A stretch of DNA of 64,000 nt from Capronia americana. Taxonomy: Eukaryota > Ascomycota > Eurotiomycetes > Chaetothyriales > Herpotrichiellaceae. The stretch is taken from positions 223,705 to 287,704 of the forward strand of contig JADWQD010000025.1 of the NCBI GenBank assembly GCA_016110215.1, written 5' to 3'. The position numbers and the translations under genes were made by a program. Below the pieces are notes generated by a model. The model searched no databases. It had not been told where the DNA came from and saw only the letters and a list, made by a program, of their open reading frames with translations. Of this stretch, positions 21,261 to 32,080 are shown one piece after another (position 1 is the stretch's first letter; every line of letters begins with the position of its first letter).

Positions 21261-21815
21261 TATGAGTTCTTCAATACGGATCTGGAGAAGGACCACACCG
21301 TCGCTGTGCGCTCGACAACAGTCGGCCACAGCAAGGGCGTCTATACGAACTCGGGCTTGACGCTGTTTTTCCGCAAGAAAGTCGGCATGACGAGATGCTT
21401 GCGAGCGCAGGAACGGCTACTCACCCTACTTGAAAGAACCTATCCCACCAGTCCCACACTGGCAGTCCTACAGAGCGACCGACTTCTACTGATTGGAGGT
21501 GACATGGGCATTACCGGGCTTCTACCGTTCCTATGGTCTCATCCCAACGTCAAGCTGTTCTACGGCGCCAAGGCGGCCGATGAATGCCTCTTGGACTCGT
21601 TGAGCATGGTGTTGGAACAAGTCCGCGAGAAGGAGCCCTGCGTTGGCCGGAGACTGGATATCCCCGGGCTGTTACGAGAGGAAGCTAACCTTGCTGTCAT
21701 GTTGTGCGAGCCTAGGGGGATGTCTGATCGTATCGGGGCCGTCGTGGCTAGGTTTGATAGGGAGACGGTAGGTCTCTCCTCCTTTGAGCTCCAGCTGGAT
21801 GCCTTTTCTTGGTAG
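21261..21815 (+). pseudogene. C-terminal fragment of a ferric reductase (FRE family)
   Basis: An open frame of 184 codons resembles the cytosolic C-terminal half of fungal ferric-chelate reductases. It has the end of the FAD-binding part (LTLFFRKKVGMT), the nucleotide-binding strand RLLLIGGDMGITGLLPFL, VKLFYGAKA, the late MLCEPRGMSD (compare the family's CGPGGMCD-type motif) and the terminal FELQLDAFSW, close to the FELEVEAFSW end of intact members. There is no ATG before the conserved part, an in-frame TAG lies at 21246-21248, and the ferric-reductase membrane domain with its heme histidines is absent upstream. I therefore call it a truncated relic. An alternative is the last exon of an unusual gene, since CCAG precedes 21261. 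The NAD-binding family match is by motif memory only. Confidence 0.6.
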
Positions 21816-22934
21816 ATTTGCCTACTAGGGAGAAGAATGTACAAGACGAGAGACTCGTCCGTGATTCTTCCGTTCATGCGTGGCATACACGTAGACGCAC
21901 GCATACACAATGTCCTGACCGTGACGATAGATAATATAGTGGCATCAAGTAGCGGTTGCCAACGCGGTGGCAGTAGCAGTGGCAGTGGCCGTGGCGTATC
22001 GCGGAGGACAAGACTCTGGCACAACGCAGAGAAGATGCGGGCCAGGGAATGTCACGTAGATAGGTACCTTACTAAATATCCTATTGACATTTCGCCGCGG
22101 CCTTGAGAGTTGATGCACGCGTGTGTCCTTCGAAGACAAGGTGGGTTAGCAAGGCTACATAATCGGTGATGAGGCTGGGTGCCCCCTCACTCACTGCTAT
22201 GTATGGACTGCTCTGAGAGATGGTTCGGATCCTGTTGCGTGATTGCTTGTCTGATGTTCGGACGTGTCGCGAATCTGCACTTTCGAGGCACCCTCTTTGA
22301 TTTGCACAATACTCCTACTGCGTCCATCTAATCCAATCCAATCCAAATGCTGGTATGGATGTTGGACTGAAAGGCTCTCCTACGTCAACTTTATTGATAT
22401 CAGGGGATGCTGTAGAGAGGCGCCCAGTCAAACAGTGCCAGCATGTGCAGTTTCTCTGTCTGGCGTCACTGTAGTCTGAGGACAGACCGTGAACAGAGGC
22501 CAGCTTCAAGGGTCTTCATTCAGGTGATTTCACGTCACATTGACTTTTCCGCCGTGTGATCACTGCATCTCTTCTACCTCATCTGGTCCCAACCTCACAT
22601 AAGAGCCCCGGATAAGTACACCTGCCTTGTATTGTCGGGGTATCAACCTTGACAAAGGCACTCAAAAGGATGCAGTGTAATTTGTCCATCTCCGGACACC
22701 AGTCGAAACCAACTCTGAAGAGAACTTTCTTCAGTTGAGGATCACATTGAAAGTGATGTTGGCAGTGACATTGGCGGGTGAAGGAACTGTTGTTGCCGCT
22801 AGAGGCCGTTGCTTTCCAGATGCTTCACTGCTCAGAGAGGCCCTCACCCGCGAGCATGTGCAATGCCGCTACTTAAGGCAGGTGACTTTCATTTCACTTT
22901 TATATTTCTCCCTCGTATTGATTTTCTGCTCAGG
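21816..22934. other. intergenic, upstream of RING-like gene
   Basis: No gene is supported. An imperfect GGCAGT/GGCCGT trinucleotide-like tract lies at about 21960-21995 and ATCCA repeats at 22326-22342. The final 200 bases should be the promoter and leader of the gene starting at 22935. Confidence 0.5.
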
Positions 22935-24542
22935 ATGCCTTCAGATCTGCCGCACCTTGAACCTCAACAACAAGTTCATCACCAACATCATCTTCCTCTG
23001 CAACAAAGCCCTTCCAACACCGACGCCTTCCGAGGCGAACTACATCACCTCGACATCACCGCTCAATCTCTCCGGCGCGAGAAAGCCGCCCTGTTGTCGA
23101 AACTGCAAGTCGTCCGTGAGAAGATCTTCGCCAACGATAATCAGATCCGCCGCACCATGGAGAACCTCAGCAGCGAACTCTTCCGCAGCCAGCGCGCCGA
23201 GCGGCAGTCGGAATTCCAGGCCAGCATACTCGACAATGACAACTTCATCGAGGGCATGTACTATCAGGTGCAGGCCCAGCCTCAACTGCTCAAAGCGATT
23301 AATGCCATCACCAAGGAGGAAGGGACCCTTCAGGACAACAATCTCGTTGCGGCGGCCATCATGACCGAGCTGAGCGGCAACACCTTCCAGTTCGGCCACG
23401 ATGTCGCGGGTCGAGTCACCGAGTTCGAAAAGGCGAAGAATGAGTCTCTGGCCGCCATGGGTCAACCTGTCATCGACGGTATTAATGCCTTTGTCGATCC
23501 CGCTTTAGCGGTAACTGATCCTGCCCTGGTGAGTGGAGCCGCTCAGGCAGTCCGAGATCCGTCGATTCTCGCATTGGGAGGAGGCAGAGATCCATCTATC
23601 ATCGCTTTTTTGTCACCATCTGTCAAGTCCGAGGCCGCTTCCATCGCCACTCCTTTCAATGTCGCAAACAGTCTCCCAGACCTGACCGCAGCTGCGCTGA
23701 CCAACATGCACGGAAAGGTGGCTCCGTCGATCGAGACAACCCCGAATCGCCAGTCCCCACGAGCCACTGTTGTCGCGCATGGAATGACAAGTATTCAGAA
23801 GAGCTTCCCCGGTCTGCTAGAATCAATTGGCCCTGCTACCTCGCCCCCGCGTCCGAAACCTGCTGTTGCCGCTGTAGCTGGCAAGCGTGCAAGAGAATCT
23901 GTTGAGGTCAATGACAGCCCGAGCCCATCACTGCTCCGTATCAACAAGAAAATCAAGACCGACAAGGAACCAGGTAAGACATGCCGAGTGCTCCCTCTTG
24001 GCTTCCTGCATCGTACTGACTGTCGGTCGCTCATAGCCATTTCCCACACCTTCATCAATTACATGAAGCATCTCGAACAACTCCACCGAGCGGGCAAGTC
24101 GATCTCCAGCACCATTCGCTGCTCTCGTTGCCAACAGATCAAGCGTGATGTCCGCGTCCTGAATTGCCTGCACCTGTACTGCCACCGCTGCGTCCTCCAG
24201 CTGCGTGGCCAGGCCCAGCACGGCAACGCCATCACCGGCTTCCAATCAACCTGCGTGAAGCCGGGCTGCAACCAGGTCGTCAGCGGCAAGACCACCGTCA
24301 TCGACAGTGAGATCGTCGACTTCCTCCAGTGGTACGATCAGCAGCCTCCGGCAATCACTTCCAAGGTCTGTCAGCTTCATGTCCTCAACACCGCTTGTGC
24401 CAGATATCCAGACGATGACGGCATCAAGGCCAAGCTGCAGCAGGTGCAGAACCAATTCCGTGCCGCGCACAATGCCGCCGTTGGGGATCAGCCGATCGAC
24501 TTGATGGTAATTGCAAAGTTGTGCCGCAAGCCATACTTGTGA
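22935..24542 (+). CDS. RING-like zinc-finger protein with coiled coil
   Basis: Two exons, 22935-23973 and 24037-24542, give 514 residues. The N-terminal part has a Gln/His-rich segment, then a coiled coil (about residues 35-80). The middle is low-complexity with a basic nuclear-type stretch ending KINKKIKTDKEPG. After the intron comes a Cys/His cluster: IRCSRCQQ, LNCLHLYCHRCVLQL, then CVKPGCNQVV. The order C-x2-C, C-x-H-x2-C-x2-C, C-x4-C fits a C3HC4 RING-type ligand set, so an E3 ubiquitin ligase role is possible but unproven. I chose the ATG at 22935 because upstream in-frame codons look like leader. The 63-nt intron (GTAAGA donor, ACTGAC branch, CATAG acceptor) is frame-neutral and has no stop. 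Confidence 0.78.
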   Translation: MPSDLPHLEPQQQVHHQHHLPLQQSPSNTDAFRGELHHLDITAQSLRREKAALLSKLQVVREKIFANDNQIRRTMENLSSELFRSQRAERQSEFQASILDNDNFIEGMYYQVQAQPQLLKAINAITKEEGTLQDNNLVAAAIMTELSGNTFQFGHDVAGRVTEFEKAKNESLAAMGQPVIDGINAFVDPALAVTDPALVSGAAQAVRDPSILALGGGRDPSIIAFLSPSVKSEAASIATPFNVANSLPDLTAAALTNMHGKVAPSIETTPNRQSPRATVVAHGMTSIQKSFPGLLESIGPATSPPRPKPAVAAVAGKRARESVEVNDSPSPSLLRINKKIKTDKEPGKTCRVLPLGFLHRTDCRSLIAISHTFINYMKHLEQLHRAGKSISSTIRCSRCQQIKRDVRVLNCLHLYCHRCVLQLRGQAQHGNAITGFQSTCVKPGCNQVVSGKTTVIDSEIVDFLQWYDQQPPAITSKVCQLHVLNTACARYPDDDGIKAKLQQVQNQFRAAHNAAVGDQPIDLMVIAKLCRKPYL

Positions 24543-25489
24543 TCGAAGTCGTGTGTGGCGCAGAGCAAGGTCGTGGAGCGTGGCCCATATCTCCAACAAC
24601 AACAATTTGACGGCGCGACACGGAGCACTAGGTGCAGAGGGGAAGGGAAATGAGACACAGTGCTGTTAACCGGGTTTGCAGGACGGTGAAGTTCACAAGC
24701 GAAATCTGAGACAGAGCGCTACCATCATGGAGGGTTAGTCCGCCATCATCATCCGTAGCAGTGCAGTCTGATGCCGTTGGATGAAAAGAGTCTCCATGCC
24801 TCTGCAGGCTGGGATTGCAGTTTGCTTCTGAGACGGCCGGTGAGCAATCAGCGGTCAATGAAGCACACAAGGAAAACCAAGCTTTGAGATCAGATAGACA
24901 GGCAGGAAAGTAATACTGCTGGAAGCATAGAAAAAGGGGAATTGAGAAGCTCTTGTACTTACCTAAGTATTACATCAGTTCCACAAACAGCCGCTTGATC
25001 AGTCAAGCAATCAATTAATCAACCAGCATGTGATGGATTCATCGCATTGGTTGCTTAGCTGGATATTCACTCCCTTTCTGATGTTGTATTGGCGGCGTCG
25101 GCGTGTCTGTGTTCGTGTTGGTGTCTGAGAATGTGTGGATCGATGAACTGTCCCACACCGTTGAGAAGGTGCGGATGTCCCTGCACCGAGGGACCCCTCC
25201 ACGCCGGTGAGCCGTTCTCGAGATAAGGAAGCTCCTATCCGATCGACCATAGCCTCGTACAGTGTAGTTCGAAGCAAAGCAAAGCACTGCAGTTTTGGAT
25301 GCAAAGAAGGAATACAGTTTCCCCTGCTCTAACCGTGATAGATGTACAATAGACAACTCACCAAAGATACGGAATACCTATCCATCTTTGGCGCAACAGG
25401 ACACGCACGACGACACGCAGTCGTCTCCGACTCTACGACAGGACCGGTCTATCTCTCTCGGCGCCTCTCAATCCTGCCTGCCTGTCTAC
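24543..25489. other. intergenic between convergent genes
   Basis: This 950-bp interval separates the 3' ends of the RING-like gene and MRP21. Open frames are short and unrecognised. A GTGTCTGTGTTCGTGTTGGTG-like GT-rich stretch occurs near 25105-25125. Confidence 0.5.
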
Positions 25490-26233
25490 CTACCACCCCT
25501 GCCTCCTCATTCGGTGAATCGTTGCCAACTCGGCCTTGAACCCCTGCATGAACAGCTTCCTCCACCTTAGGATCCTGATGTTCTTCCTCCTCTGCCCGCG
25601 CCTGATGTGTTTCTCCTGGCTCCGCATGTCGCCCTTGACGTTATTCTCCATGCATTTCCGCTCCAGCATGCGGAACCCGCGCGTGGGATCGCCGTGCAGG
25701 CCGTCGACCGTGCGGCCTAGCGTGGGGCGCAGGCGGAGGGAAATGGACCGCCCGGTTGGGGAACTCAGCTCGTCGCTCAGGCTGTTGAGCACGGAGTTGA
25801 CGGTTGTGGTTGGGTTGTACGTGGGCAGGCCTTGCGTACGTGCGTGTGGTTGGCCCGGGGCGGCATTGCGGGCGATTCTGAGGATGTCGTTTAGACCGCT
25901 GGAGTGGGTGCCCGAGGAGGCTTGGGATTGAGCACGAGCAGGTTCGCGAGCGCGGGTCTCACGGATGAGGCTTTGCATAAAGTCGTTGTTGAAGGGTTTG
26001 TTGGCGGGCGGGGGGCGTTTAGAGGAGGATGTGGAAGTGGTATTGGGATTGGCGTTCGAATTGGGATTGGAACTCTGGGAATTGCGGCTTGTGAGGGAGA
26101 AGGATCGTGGATGTTGCGGTCTGGGCTGCTGGACGGCATTGAGAGTGCTTGATCTTGGGTGGTTTGAGGAATTGTAGAGCTGAGGTGCTTGCCGGTAGCG
26201 GGTGCACCGCTGCAGGGTGCGTGAGGTGTTCAT
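25490..26233 (-). CDS. MRP21: mitochondrial small-subunit ribosomal protein bS21m
   Basis: This is the mitochondrial homologue of bacterial ribosomal protein S21, a late-binding component of the small subunit. The 247-residue product begins at the ATG at 26233 (MNTSRTLQRCTRYRQ), a basic, Ser/Thr-rich matrix presequence with no acidic residues. The middle ~100 residues are low-complexity Ser/Asn/Pro. The S21 domain is the C-terminal ~85 residues, from GRSISLRLRPTLGRTVDG through the LERKCMENNVKGD block and the very basic RRGQRRKNIRILRWRKLF to the end. No intron is needed. It is divergent from the phosphatase gene with 339 bp between starts. Confidence 0.93.
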   Translation of the reverse strand: MNTSRTLQRCTRYRQAPQLYNSSNHPRSSTLNAVQQPRPQHPRSFSLTSRNSQSSNPNSNANPNTTSTSSSKRPPPANKPFNNDFMQSLIRETRAREPARAQSQASSGTHSSGLNDILRIARNAAPGQPHARTQGLPTYNPTTTVNSVLNSLSDELSSPTGRSISLRLRPTLGRTVDGLHGDPTRGFRMLERKCMENNVKGDMRSQEKHIRRGQRRKNIRILRWRKLFMQGFKAELATIHRMRRQGW

Positions 26234-26572
26234 CCTGATGTGCTGAGAGCACGATGTCTGTATCTGTTCACCATGCGCGTTGACGAGAAGATGCTCGGCG
26301 GTAGCTGTGTGCAATTTGTGTCGAGTGCGATGAGAGCGATAGGAGCGATGATACAGGGCACACAATGGTAGGAGCACGCGTTTGAGATGGAAATCTCCAA
26401 CTTTCAGAGCTCGGGCAGGGTGGATACAGTCGTTGGACACGGCAGCCAATGAAACGCAGCCATCTTCGGAGGGCCGATTTGGCCCTTGCAGGCATGGACC
26501 ATAGGACTCTCTACTTGTACTCGTAGTGTCTACACTGCGCTGGCACCCAGGAGGTCTACCAAGTTAAAGTTG
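26234..26572. promoter_or_regulatory. bidirectional promoter, MRP21 / Cdc25-like phosphatase
   Basis: The 339 bp lie between two divergent starts and must hold both promoters. It includes CCAATGAAACG at 26446-26456; the CCAAT on the plus strand could be a HAP-complex site, which is an inference from the motif alone. Confidence 0.5.
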
Positions 26573-27187
26573 ATGAGCACGCAAAGGACCTTGGCTTATC
26601 TCCTACGAAGACCGCGTATCAAGTCGAGACTGGCAACACGCTCGCTCCCGCTCCGCAGCATCCACCACAAGATGGCCGAGCGGGCGTCGTCGAACGCCAA
26701 CCTCATAACCCTTTCGTCTCTGAATTATCTCCCGCCCTCTGCAGTTGCCCAACTCCTCCTCGAACCTGCTGAGAAGGCCAAAGTTGCAATCATTGACGTC
26801 CGCGACTCAGATCACATCGGCGGCAACATCAACGGCAGCCAATGGGTTCCGCTGCATCAACTTGACGTGAGAATGCCCGAACTGATACGCACGCACAAGG
26901 ATAAGGAGAAGGTGATATTTCATTGCATGTTGAGTCAACAGAGGGGTCCGAAGGCCGCATTGGCATACGCAAGGGCGAAGCACAGGGCCCAGCAGAAGGA
27001 GGCGAAAGAGGCGAAAGAAGCGGCGGCGGACGAAGAGGAGGAGGCGAAACGAGTGGATGCGGAAGAGGAGAATCAATCGCCGAAACAAGAGGTTTGCGTG
27101 CTCGACGGAGGGTTTGGGGCGTGGCAAGCGACCTTTGGCGAGGACCCGAGGCTGACGGCTGACTACCAGCCTGACATATGGTTGTGA
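26573..27187 (+). CDS. rhodanese-fold Cdc25-like phosphatase / arsenate reductase
   Basis: The product resembles small rhodanese-domain tyrosine phosphatases of the Ych1/Ibp1/Arr2 group. The CX5R active site is present as HCMLSQQR (H117, C118, R124 from the ATG at 26573), placed after the IIDVRDSDHIGGNINGS block and before CVLDGGFGAW, both typical of the fold. A 30-residue acidic/Lys-rich insertion (EAKEAAADEEEEAKR) separates the two halves. There are two plausible starts: 26573 gives 204 residues with a highly basic leader (MSTQRTLAYLLRRPRIK...), and 26672 gives 171 residues starting MAERASSN, the usual length. Whether it acts on phosphoproteins or arsenate cannot be told from sequence. Confidence 0.88.
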   Translation: MSTQRTLAYLLRRPRIKSRLATRSLPLRSIHHKMAERASSNANLITLSSLNYLPPSAVAQLLLEPAEKAKVAIIDVRDSDHIGGNINGSQWVPLHQLDVRMPELIRTHKDKEKVIFHCMLSQQRGPKAALAYARAKHRAQQKEAKEAKEAAADEEEEAKRVDAEEENQSPKQEVCVLDGGFGAWQATFGEDPRLTADYQPDIWL

Positions 27188-28024
27188 TTATCGACTACAT
27201 GCGGCGCAGGTATATGGGTGACCGTTGCCTTGACCGTGGTTCGATCACCATGTGGTTGCAATCACAGCAGCAGGGAGTTTGCTAAGGAGGAATATGATCA
27301 TCATGGGCCTCAGGATATGAGAGAGACAAGTGCGTCGAATGTGACCTATTTCCTGCACCGACATGCTTACGAAGGACTCTGTATTGCATTTATTGAACCG
27401 CGGACGGTATCAGCGTGGGATTAGATACCACCAGAGAGGATATCGGGGCAATGGTGAGAGCGAGAGCGAAAAAGCTGCAGCCTCCAGCTTGCAGACCACG
27501 GCATGGCATCCAGTTACCGGCAAGACAGGCGTTGTAGATTTGCAATAACGCAAGAAAACCTGTACGGCTCTGCTGTTTGATGTCTCAAGTCGTAAGAAAC
27601 GGGCTTGAACTTGCTTTGAATCTGCTGCTTCCAGCAACGGTTCTGTACCACCTGCCTCAGCCCACAACCCTGCTGGCAAAAGCTCCCAGCTAGGGGTTTA
27701 ATTGGTTAGTCGCAGTGTTTCGACCACTCAGCCAAAGATAGCTGTCCACTTCGCCCTGCTAGGAGGCTCTTGTATCTGACGTAATCCCCCAGTTGAAGGA
27801 CTGCTGGTGGAAGAATTTGGCAGATTGAATTCACAGTGTAGGCAACCTGACTTTTGGCTTGGTTGGAGTCAGTGCGACTTCAGACGAGGCTGGATTTACG
27901 GATGCCCCTGAGAGACACACCTGCCAAGCGAATGCGGAATCCTCGGTTAAATCTCGATATTGTAGGTGCTCCAACTGTCTGTCTCAAACCCTTTCCACCG
28001 CTTTCATCATTCAGCCAAAGCACA
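27188..28024. other. intergenic before MYND gene
   Basis: No gene is supported in these 840 bases. Short frames of 60-90 codons have no known content. The end should be the promoter of the MYND gene. Confidence 0.5.
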
Positions 28025-28969
28025 ATGGCAGTAGACCTCCAGGCTCCGGCCGACCCAACGCCGAAATCGGCAAAGACCTTTCCTATGTGTGGTGTGTCGT
28101 ACGTTGGTCGCATCGAACATGAATACATGCATAGCAAGAAACTGTCCGTCTGTGCAAACTGTCTGGCGCTGGGATTTCAGAAACCTCTGAAAAAATGCAA
28201 TGGATGTCTGCTTATCGACTACTGTTCCAAGGAGTAAGCGCGGTGCACACCCATCTCTCGTTGATGACAGTACTAAAGTGATGACAGATGCCAGAAAGCA
28301 CATTGGCGGAAGCACAAGCCGTTTTGTAACATGGTCCAAGGTAAAGGGGCGCAGAGCGCTTACCTGTCGTCTTATGACCATGATGAAGTCTATCGCGTAA
28401 TCATTGATGCGTATCGGTTGAGGGTTGAGACCGATCATCTATCTCGTGAGGAAGACCATGGCATCTATTACTCGGGGAAGGCACTTGACGGGTTAGTCTG
28501 GGCACAAGGGGATGGTAAGTTATGGTCTCAACGAACATGTTTTGCGTCTTGGGATGTGATGCTGATATGAACGGCGCCAGCGATTGACGACTTCCAACGT
28601 TTTCTCGACCTCTTGGAAGGCTCAAAGATCCTGCCGAAGTGGTGGGCGTTCGAAGACCGAATGCAAACTCTCGCACTGGCGATCGACAAGAACGACCCTG
28701 AATCAATCTTCAAGCCAATCAATCAGACCGAACTGCCCCAGCGGTACGGAGGGGACATGGCGATTCGACAGGCACTAGCTATTCTTGCAGAGATGTGCGT
28801 TGGCTATGACGGCAAGGGACCTGCTAAGGACGATACCTGGTACCAGGAGTTCCAGGAATTCCTCGACCTGCATCCTGAAGAACGAGCAAGACTGATCAAA
28901 GGTAGCATTGATATGGTGGACACAGTCTTGAAGGAGCACGGAGAGGAGTTCGGGCAAAAGCCAAGCTGA
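28025..28969 (+). CDS. MYND zinc-finger protein
   Basis: Three exons, 28025-28233, 28288-28514 and 28581-28969, give 274 residues. The MYND finger at about residues 40-85 has the full ligand set: CANC, CNGC, YCSKECQ, HWRKHKPFC. Intron 1 splits the finger (GA|A codon between YCSKE and CQK), and intron 2 (GTAAGT...GCCAG) rejoins WAQGDAIDDF. MYND domains bind proline-rich peptides, often in transcription repressors or with a SET domain. No SET domain is present; the C-terminal ~190 residues are an acidic helical region I do not recognise, with similar architecture in many fungal MYND proteins of unknown role. The ATG at 28025 was chosen because the frame upstream is unlike protein. Confidence 0.9.
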
Positions 28970-29459
28970 GCAAGACCCTCAGCGAGTGCTGGATGATGCT
29001 TGCGGCGTCTTTCAAGGAGAAAGAGAGAAATAGAAGAGACCGTTATTTCCTGGTGGCCTTGAGCACCGCGGAATATCCATGGTCATTTTCTTGGCCCAAG
29101 GATCCCAGCGTCGAAAAAGGAGAATTTCAGAAGACGCCTCCAGAACGGTTACGGCCGGGCATGGTGAATTCGTTATCCTGTGATGATGCTGTTGTGCAAG
29201 GATCCCAATTGATGTTGTAGACGTATCGCCACTGTCATCGCTGCTTACTGAGATGGGAGGCGCTGAATGCAAGGTTGAATATCCAGCAGCGTCTGATGGG
29301 TGGCCGTCGATGGGTTGGTAGGAGCGGGCGTAGGTGAACATCGACGTCTGGCAGGCACAATCCACGTCCAATTCACCATCCACTCGACCACCAAATAGCT
29401 TTCATCAGTCATTTCAGCTCTTTTTCACCCTTCAATCAGCGACCCTACAAGACAGCACC
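28970..29459. other. intergenic between MYND and RRM genes
   Basis: A 490-bp interval between two plus-strand genes. No coding or RNA feature is seen. It should include the leader of the RRM gene; the 70 bases before its ATG are rich in C and T. Confidence 0.5.
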
Positions 29460-30668
29460 ATGGCCAGTCATGCATTCGGTAGAGATGCAAGTGCAGTCAC
29501 CATATCAGTTTCAGAGTACAACACATTGGTGAGCGAGACCGTGGTCATAGAACGAACAATGCAACTGACACCAGTCGTAGCTCAACACCGGCCGCAAATA
29601 TCATGCTCTGAGGCAGGCATTGCTCATAGGAGGCGCCACCAACGAGTCGCTGGATATCTTGATCAGCAGCACTTTTCTACCAACGCCTGATCTCACTCCC
29701 AATGACAGTCCAATGGACGAACCAACACCAGACCGTTCTGGCGTCTCGGAATGGGCTCCTGCACCTACCGCTCACCCTTTCGTCCCTCAAGCTCCCCCAA
29801 GCACCACTTCGAATCGTCGTCAGCAGAACCTGCCGCCCCTGAAAACTACCCTCCATGGATACAATTTGTCACCTCCTGAAACGGCCTGTGCCGACGGAGG
29901 TCTGTTGGCCCAGACAACCGAAGACTCTCAAGAATACGGGGACACGTGCAGCGAAAGCAGTGCCGTCAAACGCTCTCTGGTCATCACCGGATTATCGTCA
30001 ACTGCGACACTCCAGAGTCTCGTCAAGGTGCTGAAAGGGGGCCCCATCTTGCAAATGTACCTGAGCAAACGAAACTGTTCTGCTCATGTGAGCTTCGTCG
30101 ATCCGATTGCGGCTGAGAGCTTCCTTGGGTACGCGCAAACTAATGAAATTTACATACAAGGCAAAAGGGTGTGTGATTGTCCTTCCTCGTGAGCACGTAT
30201 GCTAACATGGTCCAGGTGACTGTGAGCTGGGACAGCCAGCAGCGATATATCAAGCCGAACCTGGCAAACCTCATCGCTTTCTCTGGACTCACCCGCAATC
30301 TCGTGATCCGATTTGCGAGAGAAGAGTGGACAGCGCAGAGCATCCGGGAGGACCTCGACCACATCCACCAGCTCGAGATTGTTGATCTCTTCTTCCGCAA
30401 CGGCCACGCCTACATTTCTCTGAATAGCATCCAGCACGCTCTGACGGCCAGAACCTGTATGCACTCGCAATTGAAGTACAAGAGATTGAAGATTGATTCC
30501 TGGCCTGATGATTGCGCCCAGCCCCTTTCGCTTCCGCCACCCAAACAACCACCGTACCTACTACCTGTTCAGCCAGCCGCAGTCTGCCAAAATCGTTTCG
30601 CGCCGCTTTACTCGGGATCAGAAGAGAGCCATGAGGCCCCAGATTTGATTCAGTTCTCGGATTGTTGA
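29460..30668 (+). CDS. RNA-binding protein with two RRM-like domains
   Basis: Three exons, 29460-29528, 29581-30168 and 30216-30668, give 369 residues with frames kept exactly. Intron 2 has a perfect GCTAAC branch site. The N-terminal helix (SEYNTLLNTGRKYHALRQALLIGG) is typical of fungal differentiation regulators of the Nrd1/Cip2 type. The middle is Pro/Ser-rich. The first RRM-like fold (KRSLVITGLSSTATLQSLVKVL to VTVSWD) has RNP2-like LVITGL and RNP1-like CSAHVSFVD, but the usual aromatic residues are weak. The second runs from TRNLVIRFAREE to KRLKIDSW with GHAYISL as its RNP1-like strand. RNA targets are unknown. It converges on the nitrilase gene. Confidence 0.85.
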
Positions 30669-30997
30669 TAGTTGGAACATGGACAAGACTGTCCGCTTCC
30701 AAAAGGCCGCGCCAACCTAGAGAGATCCAAAGGGACAAATACGCCGCCGCGCTGAGGTGGTGGATTAATAACCAAGTCAAGAATGCATCTATTGCGCGAA
30801 GATCGACACTTGCGGTGCCGAAGGATATTGTTCATAACAACACGACGTAGGAGCTCAGCTGCATGATCTGCTGAGAATGAACACCACTAAGCTGGTTAAT
30901 CATTATCTTCGTTTGTGTCACTCTGCATGCTGCGAAGGTCAGCCATTGTCCCTTCCTGCTGCTGCATATAGCGGGCTATCTGGCCACTTTCCCTGTT
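30669..30997. other. intergenic between convergent RRM and nitrilase genes
   Basis: 329 bp holding the two 3' UTRs. No feature is seen. Confidence 0.5.
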
Positions 30998-32080
30998 TCA
31001 TTTCTCATGACTATACCCATAGTGCCAATTCTTGCCCGCCAGATCCTCTCTGATCTTATAGTTCTCCTCGGCGACATCAACCGTCCTCATGTCACACTCA
31101 ACAATCCGCATGCCCGGCTCGCCATCATCGAAACTGCCTCTGACTTTCCCTACAAGGGGCAGTACAACCTGACTTAAACCGGCGTATCCCTCCTCCTTCG
31201 GTCCTCCAACGTTACAGAACACAACGGCACAGGTATTTTCGAAAGACCTGGTGATCAGTGCGGATGACAAGAACTGGATGTCCACGTCTGGGCCGTAAGC
31301 CCTGGCTTCGGGGGTTAAATCGTCGCGGGTCCAGAACGTTGGAATTATGATCAAGCGGGCACCCTGCCTAACCAGTGCACGGCAGGCCTCTGGGAAGGCT
31401 AGGTCCCAGCAGATGACGATGCCGATGGGTCCGAGAGGAGTTTCAATCACGGAGTGAGGATTCAGTTGTTGTGGAGGCCCCTCTTCCGTTGAAAGGTGAT
31501 GGTGCTCCGGCTGACTTGCTTTCACGGAATCGGGACCAGACGTCAAGACCGTACGTTCAGGAATCCACAGGTTTGCTTTCGTATAACTGCCTAGCAGCTC
31601 TCCTGTGTACGAAATAAATGGGGCGATATTTAACAGCTTAGGTGGCTTAACTGCATCCCCGGATGTGCCGTTACTCGCCTTCGGACTTGGTGACTTTGGA
31701 TCAATGGTAACAATCGTGCCTGGAACAATGTTGATCTTGCATTCTTGGGCAAGCGCCTGGTACCGGGGCACGTATTCATATGCAGTGAGGGCGATTTGAG
31801 CGAAGCGCTCGTCGTCGGGAGTCCAGCCTGAGAGGTGATACTCGGGGAGGACTGCCAGGGAGGCTCCCTGTGTCGCGGCTTCTCTTATGTAGTTGGAGGC
31901 TTGGTTGAAGTTGTATTCTGGGTCGAGGGGCTGATCGCAATGTTAGAGTAAGGGATGTCGGGGATGTCTTTAAAAAGGCATGGGTTTGATTGTCGTTGAG
32001 AAGGATTGCCCTACCTTGGGATGGAGCTGGATCAACGCGACCTTGAATTTCTGATCAAACGATTCATAGGAGGTCGCCAT
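30998..32080 (-). CDS. carbon-nitrogen hydrolase (nitrilase superfamily)
   Basis: Two exons, 32015-32080 and 30998-31930, give 332 residues. The small first exon (MATSYESFDQKFKVALIQLHPK) supplies the strand that opens every nitrilase fold, so the 84-nt intron (GTAGGG...CAG) is well supported. The catalytic triad is visible: Glu52 in LPEYHLSG, Lys140 in YTKANLWIPER and Cys196 in VICWDLAFPE. These enzymes hydrolyse amides or nitriles of small carbon-nitrogen compounds. The sequence does not say which of the amidase, carbamoylase or Nit subfamilies it belongs to. A ~25-residue Ser/Pro/Lys-rich insertion lies before LLNIAPFISYTGE, and a second one near residues 155-175. It is divergent from eIF3l. 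Confidence 0.92.
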
